Source: Hymenoscyphus infarciens (lineage: Eukaryota > Ascomycota > Leotiomycetes > Helotiales > Helotiaceae). From it: 64,000 nucleotides of DNA. The notes under the pieces are model-generated. The model worked only from the letters and a program-made list of their open reading frames with translations, had not been told where the DNA came from and did not search any database. The stretch is taken from contig LLCB01000001.1 of NCBI GenBank assembly GCA_001414345.1, forward strand, positions 310,001 to 374,000, read 5' to 3'. Positions 49,423 to 59,763 of this stretch are shown one piece after another (the stretch's first letter is position 1; each line of letters begins with the position of its first letter). The position numbers and the translations under genes are program-made.

Positions 49423-51260
49423 ATGATGGCAGAAACGGAAATGGAGGAGCAAACTCGTCCGCGCGGTAGTCTGGACATTGTGGAGAGCTCGGTGCTTGAC
49501 ACGATGATTCCTTTGGAGAGTGACCTCGATATCGAAGAGGCATTGGCTGCGTGCACCGAGCGTATGGATGAAGGCCACACCTCCCCTCTATCTGCCATTC
49601 CTCAAAGGCAAGCTCTCTTCTTCGGTTAGTGCTGTGAAGTCCTCTGCAGAATCAATATCTTACTCATTCATAGATCACAGATGAGACTGTCGACCTATAC
49701 GTAGTTCTACAGACACCTTACTTTGACGAAAATGCGCTACGATCATATCTCGGGAGGCTAGTAATCAATATGGAAGCAACAGTGGTCAACTCGCAGGCCG
49801 AAAATCAAGAGGGCCCTTTGGGACAGGAAGTCATCTACACAGGTTCAGTTCAAGACGGGGAAGAGCCTACAATTGTTGTCCAAGCACCGGACGAAAGCGA
49901 GGGGGCTGCTGGAGCCGGGCGTATCTTGGTTGTGTGGAAGTTGTCTGCTTTCCTTGTACGGCCTCGATTGCGTCTCCAAAATCCTTCTGTGGTTTTTTCC
50001 GCTACGGCTGGCTTAAGGGCACCCGAACAAGTGCAGAGCGAGACCATCACCGAAGAGTATCTCCCCAGCCAGGTTCCTTCTGGCATGAATTTACTGGAGG
50101 CTTTCAGCAACGATCCAGCAATGGGAGGAGTAAAACCTCGACTATCGGCGCTGAGAGTGTCGCAAGTGAGGCCTGTAACCCAAACTGTGAAAGAGTTGCT
50201 TCGCCCACTGAAGAATATATCCCGCCAATCAGTCAAGGTGTATCCTGCAATCAATGCCCGTGTTAGATACTCGAGAACTACAACCTCTTCCAACATGTCG
50301 GTTTTGGCTTCGTTGGATGTTGATATCACTCCGTTTGCCAACTGCAAGATTACGCTCGAGAAGGTCGAGCTCAACATTAGCGGTGGCAGTGTTGAAGACC
50401 TTAACATTACCTCGGGTATGACATTGCCCATAAGATGTCTCCCACAAGACGATGTTACATTCCTCTATCGCCTTCTAGCAGATGATTTGGACGCGACCAT
50501 CAAGTCCCAGATTCGAAATCTCAATATCTCCATCTCAGCAAAAGCACATCTTACAACTGCATGCCAACCAACAATATCCATGCAGTGGACAACATCTCTC
50601 GACTTCACGCCTCCCCTCAACCCTGGCTATGGGCTTCCAACCCAAGCTATACAGAGACCACATCGACCAGCCCATCTATCTATTGGATCCTCTGCAGAAA
50701 CGCCCACAGCATCTACTCTAGCTCTCAACCGTCCGGATGCACTGCCATCTGTGGACATCACCGCTCGTCAGCAGCGCAACTCTTCCGTGCCAGATTTTGG
50801 GGTTACCATGACGTTCACTGCCCCTTCCATATATTCCCCCATCTATCCTGGGGTTCCTTTCAACTGGTCCGTCTTCATTGTAAATCGCTCCGACCGACCT
50901 CGAAAGCTCTCAATCGCAGTCTTGCCCAAGCGGCGACGCACCGAGACTCGATTGACCCGGCCACCATCGGCCGGAGGACGGAAAGATACCAAAGTCGCAG
51001 ATGCAGTCGTGGACGAGAATATCGTTCATGCCATGCAAAGAAACGCCGCAATTGAGCCTACTGATATCGTTTGCTTAAGTACAGATACTCGGGTTGGTCC
51101 CCTAGCACCATCGGCTTGTTATGAAGTGGAGTTGAAGTTTATGGCATTGAAGGAGGGAATCGTGGATATTGAGGCTATAAGGATTGTGGATTTGGGGTCA
51201 CAGGAGCATGTTGACATTAAAGATTTGCCCAGTATTGTAGTCTCTCCATTGATAGCTTAG
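49423..51260 (+). CDS. trs65: TRAPPII subunit Trs65-like
   Basis: Predicted 593-aa protein from exons 49423-49624 and 49681-51260. It matches the Trs65/Kre11 family, a fungus-specific TRAPPII complex subunit that works with Rab/Ypt GTPase activation at the late Golgi and affects cell-wall glucan synthesis. Visible features are an acidic N-terminus, a beta-rich body with family-style strands (TVDLYVVLQTPYFDENALRS near residue 70, VPFNWSVFIVNRS near 465) and a final strand region ending KDLPSIVVSPLIA. Trs65 has no catalytic motif, so the call rests on overall pattern and length. It is convergent with the homeodomain-like gene, 256 nt between stops. Confidence 0.82.
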
Positions 51261-51516
51261 TCTGGTAGGGCCCAATGGTTCTATCCTCCCCAAATGGTAT
51301 CGAAAGATTCATTCCCCAAACCCCAAACTCCAACTCCAAAACAAGTATCTCCCCCCCACCCCCTTCCCCAGGAAACAAGAATTCTGCCCTGCCGCTACGC
51401 CTATCCCAGACACCAAACGGTCTTCCGCTAGAGCGCTTCCATCCCGAATGGACCGGTCAAAAGCCATAGCGCACGAGGGTAAAGAATTACTTGATCCAAC
51501 CACCACACACACCCCC

Positions 51517-52106
51517 CTATTCCATCTCCTCCTCCTCCTCCACCTCCAAATCCTCCTCCAAATCCTCCCCCTCATCCTCTGCCTCGTCCTCGACTTCTAT
51601 TCTCGCCAACTTCTTTGGTCTTGCCTTGGAGATGGGGCCCCCCTTGCGCTTTGCGCCAGCAGCAGCAGTCTCCGCGGCATCTTCATCTTCGTCATCTCCC
51701 TCCATCTCACCATCTTCTTCCTCGTCTGGATCACCGCCAGACTCCACTCCTCCAACAAATCCTTCCTCTTCGGTCTCCTCTCCATCCTCTTCTGTCTCCT
51801 TCTTCGCGGCCGCCTTCGCCTCCCTTGCTCGACGTGCCATTGCTGGTCTTCTCTGGTCCAGTGGCAGAGCGGCCTGGCGGTGTTTGTTGAACCAATCCTA
51901 TAACGTCGAATTAGTATCTCGATCTTCAAAATCTCGACGACCGCGCGCAAGCGAGGATTGGTACGTACCCAGACCTGCTTCCGAGAGAGATTGGTCAACT
52001 CGGCCAACTTCTTGGTCACCTCCACGGGGGGATAGTTGCCATGGTCCAGTTTGGCGGATTCCAAAAGGACGAGGCTCTGCTGGTCGTAGGGGCTTTGTCG
52101 TGGCAT
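51517..52106 (-). CDS. homeodomain-like protein with acidic tail
   Basis: Predicted 172-aa protein from exons 52106-51969 and 51897-51517. Residues 1-55 look like a truncated homeobox: a helix with SLVLLESAKLDHGNYPP, helix 2 TKKLAELTNLS and recognition helix RKQVWDWFNKHR, where WFNKHR corresponds to the classical WFxNRR. The intron sits inside the recognition helix after KQVW, a position common in homeobox genes. The rest is a basic stretch (MARRAREAKAAAKKE) and a very acidic Glu/Asp-rich C-terminus. Likely a DNA-binding nuclear protein; no specific orthologue recognised. Long antisense frames over the acidic tail are shadows. Confidence 0.65.
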
Positions 52107-52644
52107 CTTTGATGATGCTGGTGCTGCTGGTGATGGTATGTTTGTTTGGATTTCTTTGGTGCTGGTTTGCCCGTGAATATGTTTGAGGATGGTTTTGTTG
52201 TGTTGGATGCGAAGTTGGCGCGCAACTTTTGTTTACCTGCTTGAGGGTCGCTGGTCTGTGCTCCATCGCTGGTGGGCGACGAGCGACCGATGGGGTTGGA
52301 GGCCACCTCATATTTGATACTATTAGTTGTGTGAGCAATTGGTTGTAAGTGTGAAGATGGAAGAGGAGGTTTACAGGTTTGAACTTTTGGTTTTATGCTC
52401 TCCTTAGTGGGTTCGGCTAATTTACCTCTTTGGGAATTGTGGTGGTTGAGGGGTTTGCTCATCTGCGCAAACTTGAAATCACATGATTGTTGGGACAAGG
52501 CACTGAGGCTTCCTGTGAACCTGTGAAAGTAGGCAGTGAATAAAATTCAATCCTAAAACCCTTCTACCCCAACCGCCACCTTCCACAACCCCTCCCCTTA
52601 ATTCTCCCCTACAACTTGTAGAATTCCATGCACGATCAAACGCT
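52107..52644. other. upstream region of the homeodomain-like gene
   Basis: Minus-strand frames of up to 160 codons exist here, but they are Lys/Pro/Thr-rich low complexity without splice or start support. Probably 5' UTR and promoter. Confidence 0.4.
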
Positions 52645-53022
52645 TCAAGAGTTTGCGAGAGTTTTATCATTCATCTCCGCGACAGCCCTCTTGTAAGCAT
52701 CCTCATCCTCCTCACTCCACTCCACTTCAGGCTTCGTTGCTTAGGTTTGCTTTTCAGACGAGTCCTGTTATGTAAAATTAGTCTTCCTCCATTCAAATTA
52801 GGAGACGATGCTACAAATTATGAGACGAAGATATATACATACCTGGGCTTGTACTTGGGAACTTCCTTCCTCCTCTTTCCCTTCTTGTTCCATTTGGTAC
52901 TCCTGGCCTTCGTTGGTCCATTTCATGAATGAGAGTATTGAGAGGATTGCTTCTCGATTTGCTGCCTTCATGGGTTTGGATTTTTTGGTAGTGAACCTAC
53001 GCATTCCTGGCATAGGTACCAT
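52645..53022 (-). CDS. small charged protein, frame continues past an in-frame TAA
   Basis: Exon 53022-52843 (60 codons, from MVPMPGMRRF) splices in phase 0 to 52764, giving a 67-aa product that stops at TAA (52743-52741). The same frame then stays open for 31 more codons to TGA at 52647-52645 and reads like protein (EVEWSEEDEDAYKRAVAEM). Either the real protein is 67 aa, or an ancestral 99-aa protein has acquired a stop; a CAA to TAA change would do this. The N-terminus is basic, followed by hydrophobic AILSILSFMKW and Gln/Glu-rich sequence. I recognise no family. Confidence 0.45.
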
Positions 53023-54529
53023 GTTTGTTTTGTTGGTTTGGCTTCGTGGTTGTGTTTTTGTGGGAGGATACGGGTTTGAGGAAAGGCTTTCTGTACTCAA
53101 GCCAGAGTTGGACTGTGCTTCATGAGAATGACAGAGTTTCTGTCTCGGCGCCCAGAGGATGAGGTTAGGTACTACTTTTTGTTTGTGAATTACGATGTAT
53201 TTTTTGTAAGCTGAAAGGAGGGGATGAAGGGTTGAAATCATGAATTTATGTGGATTCAGCTAGTTTACCTCTTCAGGGAGGCTATCATTTTGCGCACCAG
53301 GATCATTTGTCAATCATTCACTAATGCCCAATTTTACTTAACTATCAAGTTCACAGTTCACATGATTAAGAAGTTAGGTCTAGTAATATTGGCTGAATAA
53401 CTAAGTTAATCAAATGAAGTTGCTAAGATTCTCAAAGGTATAGAGTTTTAAGTAAGTACCTATTCTCCCTTGATGATATCCAAGAAGTGAACTATTCAGT
53501 TCAGATATGGTTTCTTCAACGAGGCGTGGGCTGTTGAGAAGGTTACCTACTACCAGTGACCAAAGATGTGTGAACCATGAATAGCTTTGATCACAGGGGG
53601 AAATTTGTTGCTAGGAGAAGTCATTTGTATATATTTAGAGCTCTTTTTTTCTTACCTCCGTGGTTCTATGTAGTTGGACGCCACTTGGTACGTGGCCCAG
53701 TGCTTATTGCTAAACGCAGCTTGCGAAACTTTCAAGTTATTGATGAAAATCAGCACTAGAATTTGTTGCTCACTGTAGTATCTCCATGAGCCTGACCACG
53801 TTCCCAGAAAAAGCAGCCAACCTATTACTTGTCCGTTTTCATAGAAGAATAAGTGGGATAAATGCTGTCTCTTCTGTTCAAGTCCAAGGAGGGAAAAATC
53901 CTCGAAATGTAAATAACTACGCCTCAAAAATCGAGCTCGAGCAGCGCGAAAGAAGATTTTTGAAGCGCAGGGCACTGGACTGCAACTTTGATACGATAGA
54001 TATCGCGTCATTTCATCTCTTTGGTCAAGCACACTAACCTACCCTCGGGTCGAAGTATCAAAAGTTCCTCAACCTCCACGCTTAGGTAGCTAAAAATAGT
54101 CAGCAGAAAAGAAAAGACTTGGAAAAGAAAAGAAACAGCAAAACTCTAACCGCGCGCTCCCCCTTTTCAGGCAGGCAGAGAGAAACCACTTTGGATTTTT
54201 TTACCATAACAATCTTTAAGCGCGGGATCACCCCGAAGGACAATGATCAGCCTTGGGCGTAGTGAGATCTGCTTTTTGAGAGAAGGAGGGGGAAGGGGGA
54301 CGTTTTGATGGGGGCAAACTCTCTTACTTGTCTTTATGAACAGAATTTTGGAAAGGTAGATGGATCCTGTGTTAGGGGAGGGGGTTTGACGGGGGAGTTT
54401 CGGGGTTTGTTTCTTGGTTTGGGGTTTGCAGCAAGAGCGTGGCCACTTCGACCTTGAGTAGCAACTTTTCAAGGCTTGGAACGTGGCGACATTTTGGTCC
54501 AAGAATTCCAATCCTTAGCAGCATATTTT
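53023..54529. other. intergenic, no gene supported
   Basis: Short frames only; no domain or splice structure. Confidence 0.5.
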
Positions 54530-55163
54530 TGAACACTCTCAGTGTGAGAAAAAAATACTCAGGTACTCAAGTAGTACTCTGAGTAGTCTGAGTAGAGTAG
54601 AGTAGAGTAGTTACTTATAACTACTTAAGTAGTACTCTGAGTAGTAGACTATAAATAGAAACAATTAACTAACTAAAGTATAAAATAGTTGTCGTTAAAG
54701 TTATCCACTTTAGCTTTCTTATTATCCGTCTCTTGCTTCTCCTTCTCTTCTCTCTTCTCTCTTTCTTCTTTAGTCTCTTCTTCTAGGTAAAGACCCTAGC
54801 TTTTTAGACTAATAATAGCCTAAGCTTTTATAAGGTTAATAAAGCTTAACATTAGTAATATTGCTAATTATATATATTAAGTACTTATTTTAGTTATTAT
54901 ATAATTAAGAGCCAGTTTATTAAGGCTATAATTAAAGGAGTTACGTTGTAAATAGAGTAGAAAAGAGATCTCGCTTAAGCTCTCCGCAGCTCCAGAGCGC
55001 TACTCCGATACCACTCCGATACCACTCCTAGCCTCGGCCCGGCCCGGCCTGATACCGCCCGAATACTCAGAGTACTACTCAGAGTTACTCAGAGTAGTAT
55101 GAGTAGAGTAGAGTAGTGGTCACTACTCGAAACTACTCTACTCATTTCTTTCGCTGAACACTC
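54530..55163. mobile_element. repeat element with GAGTA palindromic arrays and candidate 9-nt target duplication
   Basis: TGAACACTC occurs at 54530-54538 and again at 55155-55163, flanking a 616-nt block unlike its surroundings. Both ends of the block carry arrays of AGAGT/ACTCT words in opposite orientation (left about 54559-54655, right about 55066-55145). AGTAGTACTCTGAGT is palindrome-like and present at both ends. The centre is AT-rich with a short GC-rich patch (CGGCCCGGCCCGGCC near 55035). A 9-nt duplication is typical of Mutator-like elements, but no clean terminal inverted repeat or transposase is seen. Confidence 0.5.
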
Positions 55164-55598
55164 ATCATGAAGAACACCCTAATCCTCAAGGAAATAATGC
55201 TTCTTGGAATGTAAGATGGCTTCCCCCAAAGGGGGGGGGGTATATACATGCTTGTACTCGATAGCTCGAGGCTCTGTTTAATACAAAGAGGTGTGAAGAC
55301 TACCCAGTACACATGGATTGAAAATTCGAAAGAGTCAATTTGCAGCTCATATTCGCCCCCTTTTCTTATCCACTAAAGCCGCGCCATTTACCCTCAGCTG
55401 AAAAATATAAATCCTTCAAAAAAAGAGTGCAATCTTGTAGTGTGTTACACAGGTCACTTGATATGAACAACGATTGGTACTTCTCCTCGCGACTTTCTCA
55501 TGGCTAAAAATGCCACCTTTTCTGCTCGATGCTCCGAGTTTGTACTTTTTTCAATTGCCTAGTTTCCTGCGGCCCACACCAAGATAGTAGTTTTCGAG
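55164..55598. other. intergenic
   Basis: Includes a 10-nt G run near 55230. No gene seen. Confidence 0.5.
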
Positions 55599-56059
55599 AT
55601 GGAACCTTCAAAAGTGTACTTTTTTCTAGTGTATATCATGACCTCAAGATCCAGCAACACCATGCCCATCATCAAATCCGAATTCCAAAACAAGTCCGTG
55701 AAAACCGCCGCCATACAAAATACAATGTGTAATGCCAGCCAGCACTGCTCAAAACCAATGTCTTTCTTATCATATTCAGCTTTCCAACCAGCAAATTACT
55801 TACCGCTCGCTTCTTTCATCCTCTTCGTTCCCGCAATGATAGCCACAGTTTTCGGAGCCATCACAACTTATAGAATGTTTCGACACTCCCGATGTGAGTA
55901 ACGATGACGACGAAAGCAACAGCATGAAAAGCTAAATTCCACACTACAGAGACATGTCCAATTCTCCCAATTCATCGAATTGGAGCTCCACATGAGCGCC
56001 CCTCAGTCAGTTCAAGCGAGGGGGAAAACTTGAGCAATGCGAGCGAGGTGGAGAACTAG
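55599..56059 (+). pseudogene. small single-TM protein gene with stop at splice junction
   Basis: Exon 55599-55893 encodes a short protein with one strong transmembrane segment (YLPLASFILFVPAMIATVFG) followed by a basic stop-transfer (YRMFRHSR). A GTGAGT donor at 55894 and a CTACAG acceptor ending at 55949 define a 56-nt intron. The joined codon is T|AG, a stop. After it the frame continues as TCPILPIHRIGAP and a Ser/Glu-rich tail to TAG at 56057-56059. Without splicing the product ends at 55901. Using AGAG instead of AG as acceptor shifts phase and also fails. Possible start codons lie at 55599, 55662 and 55725. Either a decayed gene or a short protein ending at TM + 8; family unknown. Confidence 0.4.
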
Positions 56060-56771
56060 GCCATCTTGCCCTCGACATCCAAAATTCCTGAGGAAGCCGA
56101 ACCAATGATATATGATTAGCCGTAATCATAGAAGTCGAGAAGTCGGAACCAAAAAATTGGGACAATTGAACATTTACTCAATAACAAAAGTTGCACCAAA
56201 TTTCCCCCTGTCGTTGTTAAAATAACTCCTACTGTGAATAAATTGCTATGGAAGAGTAGTAGACTACAGTTCGAATGTTTTAGACCACTTGGGCATTACC
56301 GCGCCATCTATCTAATATCTTTCCATGGCCCGATCACAACCAAAAAACCATCAACAAGCAAAACACTCACTCGGCCCAAATACTTTGAAATTCCAATTTT
56401 TGATGTACTAAAAGAGTCTCTTTCTCATAACTCTCAAATGGATATATTCCCCAAACTATATAAGGGTGGCTTTCCAGGCCAGGTTGGATGTAAAACAATA
56501 TCTTCGAACCAAAAACTCTCTGCAGAAGATACAAAGAAAGAAGCCTTCAGAAACACACACACACAACTAAAGAAAGCGGGAAAAAGAGAAAAGGGGCTAA
56601 ACACGTTCCTGTTTTAACGCAACCCAATAACACTCATCTCCAGAGTCCACACCCTCCTAATCCAAACCTTTAATTTCCCGTCTACTCCCTCCACATTATC
56701 GAGCTCTACTCCCTCCCACCAACATCTTCTTGCTGGTTTCCGCCAGAACAAGAGAAGCTTTTGTGCCATTC
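56060..56771. other. intergenic, 3' side of the Whi2-like gene
   Basis: A 127-codon plus-strand frame at 56234-56617 is Lys/Ser-rich with no domain or splice context, so I did not call it. Confidence 0.5.
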
Positions 56772-58263
56772 CTACTGCGTTGGATCCCATTTCTGCGCCT
56801 CGGATATCGGTGCGTAATCGCGCGAGAGCGAGGGAGCATATGACTGCTTTGTTTGGTTCGTTTGCGCGGTGGCCCCAGTGATCTTCGTGGTTAAATCCAC
56901 TGTTTTATTGTTAGTGTAACCCTGAAGTGTATTTCCAACATAAACATACCCAGCAGTCAACATCTCAATCAAATGCTGCTCTGTAGTCCCCGTCTCGTCG
57001 CTCCTTCTCAGCCCGGAAAATATACCATCCTGCTTCAACAAGGCCTTTCCGGCTGCCCGCTTAACATCAATCATCTCCGGTTGCTCGATGTCCGCTTTTG
57101 GGGGAATAACGTAGAAATCTAAATCCTCTCTTAGTACAATTATCCCCGCGCGATCCTGCAACATTTCTCTCGCCGACCCAGCCATAGGTTCAATGGGTAT
57201 CGCGTCCGCCTCTGGGCCCGTCGATGGCGAGTTGGAACCTGATGGGATAGTCTGCGCGACGTTGCGGAAGAATTCGAGCATGTATTGGAGGGAAGCTGGA
57301 TCATACTGTGAAGTCAGGTTAGCAATGTATAAATTTGAATTACGAAGCAAATTGCGAGTATGTTTGGCTTCACCGACATCGACTTGGAAGGCATCGCCTT
57401 CTTGATAAGTGTTCAAGTGTCCATCTGGTAGAAGACCATTAGGGAAGAGGGATAGGAGGACGAATTCGGGTAGGGTTAGGAGTTCGTCGCGGGAGAGTGT
57501 AAATCGTTGGCCCCTGTGTATATGTATTAGTATTTGCGCCTTCACGTGGGTTGGTTGATAAATCATCCATACCGAAGGTCCATAGTAATGTTCTCATCTG
57601 CGCCAACATCTTTGAACCTAATTAGCTAGCTGTACAACCTCGATGGCAGATTGTCTACATACCCCCCAAAGTATTAATCGGCGGAGCACCACCCTGCTGC
57701 ACCTGAGTAATGATACTCGCAGCTCCTCCGGCGGCCGCCATCAGATATGTAAAAGAGTCGAGCGGGCTAGAACCCTCTGAATATGCCGGCGGCGGTTCTG
57801 AATCGTCGTCCTTTTTGGAAGATTCTCCTTTGGTATCTTGGGGGAGAGCTGCTTTAGTTTCGGCGACAACGTCGTCGTCGTCTTCTTCTCGAGAGGCTGA
57901 AGCTTGGTGTGATTCGCTTGCAACGGGCGCGTATGCTGGTACCGACCCTGATGCGCCAGCTTCTGTTACTGCAGTCTTGTATGCTTCGACGACTTCAGCT
58001 GTCGACGTATAGAGGGAGGAGAAAGGTGGAGGGCAAGGCGAGGCAGGTGCGGAGGTTGACGGTTCTGAATTAGGATATTGAGGAGGGGGTGATTGGGCGC
58101 GGGCTATTATATCGGACTCCAGTTTTGATGCTGGGTTGAGGTTGTTGTTGTGGTCGTGATGATCTCCCTCGTCCTGCAGCCCAACGGACGGACCGTCGAT
58201 GGCTTCTTCTGTGAGTGACAACGTGATTGCTGAATTTTGGAATTGGAGGGTCGGTTGAGGCAA
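56772..58263 (-). CDS. whi2: Whi2-like BTB/POZ (KCTD-type) stress and growth regulator
   Basis: Predicted 455-aa protein from exons 58263-57663, 57597-57573 (25 nt) and 57513-56772. Residues 1-200 are disordered, rich in Ser, Pro, Ala and acidic residues. A BTB/POZ-like domain begins at about 203 with ENITMDLRGQRFTLSRDEL and continues to LFPNGLLPDG, the signature of fungal Whi2 proteins. A second conserved part has IIVLREDLDFYVIPP, typical of this family. In yeast Whi2 works with Psr phosphatases in stress response, mitophagy and low-amino-acid TORC1 control. The family is confident; a one-to-one role is inference. Confidence 0.82.
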
Positions 58264-59158
58264 TTGGCTGTATTAAGATTACCAGTGGAGCAGAGAGTAA
58301 GGAGATTGGATTGTGAGGCGGTTGTTAAGTAACTTGAAGTTGGAGATGCGAAAGCACCTGAACTGCTGGCCTTGGCGGCTGTCGATTGGCGCTAAATCTG
58401 CTGGCACAGACCCTGTCTAGGCTCAGAGTCAGGGGAGAGAGATATAGGGTGACATTCATGCACCGCAACACCGCAATATTCATACTGCCCTGTTTCCTTC
58501 TCTTTATTGATAAAAGTAATCATAACCGAGACCATCAAGCTAAACCGTCGGATTCACCTTCCTTGTGCTCCTAATCTTACCACTTTCGGCTAAACCTTCT
58601 CCATATTTAATCCCTCTCAAGCCAATCACAACCTGGGACCCACCAAAAATATAACTGAGAGCTTTGATGAACCTCGCAAACACGCTAGCAGCACGTCAAT
58701 AACGCGCTAGCAAAATCAGACGAAAGCACACTTAGTGGGACTTTACCAGTCTCAGCTCGAAGAACTCTTTGAACATTTCAATACTCTTTTAAAGAACGCA
58801 CAACAATCCTTTTCTAACCCCATTTGAAGTCCTAGTAAACCTGAACGCTCGCCTACCTTCCTTCACATTCAAAACTCCTCGCACCAGCACATCACACTCC
58901 CACTTTCAAGCACAAACCCAACCACTCAACGCACTCAATTAAAGCCTAAATATGCACCGCGAGACGAGAATTCATAAAAGGATCTGGTGTATGTTGGATT
59001 AAGCAATTTTACGTTACACCAGGAATCCTCTCGCATGCATTCCCTCAGCCCCATCTGTATCATGTAGTAGACCAAAGTAGAACTCAAGCTTCCCACCGAT
59101 CCTTCGTACCAAAATGAATTCTTCTTGAATCGCACCGTTAGGTTACTAGTTATCCATT
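58264..59158. promoter_or_regulatory. upstream region of divergent whi2-like and surface-protein genes
   Basis: 895 nt, no gene seen. Confidence 0.4.
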
Positions 59159-59763
59159 ATGTCTTCCCCTCGTTGTATTTTCAGCTTTTCTACCCTCCCT
59201 TTCACTCTTCTCTCCTTTCCTCAACTTCTCCTTTTTATTGCATATATAATACCAGTCGAAGCGGGAAATATAATATCTAGCAGTCCTACTCCCGGGACTA
59301 AGATTTCTGCGGGTAGTGCTCTGACTATTAGTTGGGACATTACAGTTGATTCAGGTAACCTGACCTTGGAATCCGCAAGTGGTAACAGTGTTTCACCTAA
59401 GCTTATTACTTGTACGTACAGTATTCTTTTCCTGACCACTCTTCATATAATTTTTAGCGAAGCAAGCTTCTGTTTCAGTCGAAAAAACTAACAATTGCTT
59501 GTTCAGCGGGACTCGACGGGAAATCTTTTACTTGGACACCTACAGAATCAGATTTATCTCCATTTGCAAGATCTGGAACCGTGCTTAGTCTATTGGACCG
59601 GAAGGCTAGTGTTAGAACGGGGGTCTCGGGGACTTTTAATGTTGAGACTTTTAATGTGGATTCTCCACAGGTATGTTTTACCTATTTGCAAGTATTCAGT
59701 TGAAGATAATTAGATTCTGAGTCGACTGAGATTTTGGAATTGGCTGCTATCAAGGAGAAGTAG
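59159..59763 (+). CDS. secreted Kre9/Knh1-like small protein, probably truncated
   Basis: Exons 59159-59411 and 59507-59670 join in phase. There is a signal sequence of about 35 residues, then a beta-sandwich style domain opening with ISSSPTPGTKISAGSALTIS, like Ser/Thr-rich Kre9/Knh1-type wall proteins, then SFTWTPTESDLSPF and GVSGTFNVETFNV. A third exon read from 59722 gives TEILELAAIKEK and a TAG at 59761. After that TAG the same frame is open to TGA at about 59895, with protein-like text (IAALQGAWEGVELED). The canonical acceptor ATTAG at 59714 instead opens a long Arg-rich frame that looks non-coding. So either a 152-aa product or a decayed longer gene. Confidence 0.5.

Noticed and set aside
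52016..52498. 160-codon minus-strand frame
   Set aside because: Low-complexity Lys/Pro/Ser/Gln text upstream of the homeodomain-like gene; likely untranslated leader and promoter.
56234..56617. 127-codon frame
   Set aside because: Lys/Ser-rich text without recognisable order; no promoter or splice context.
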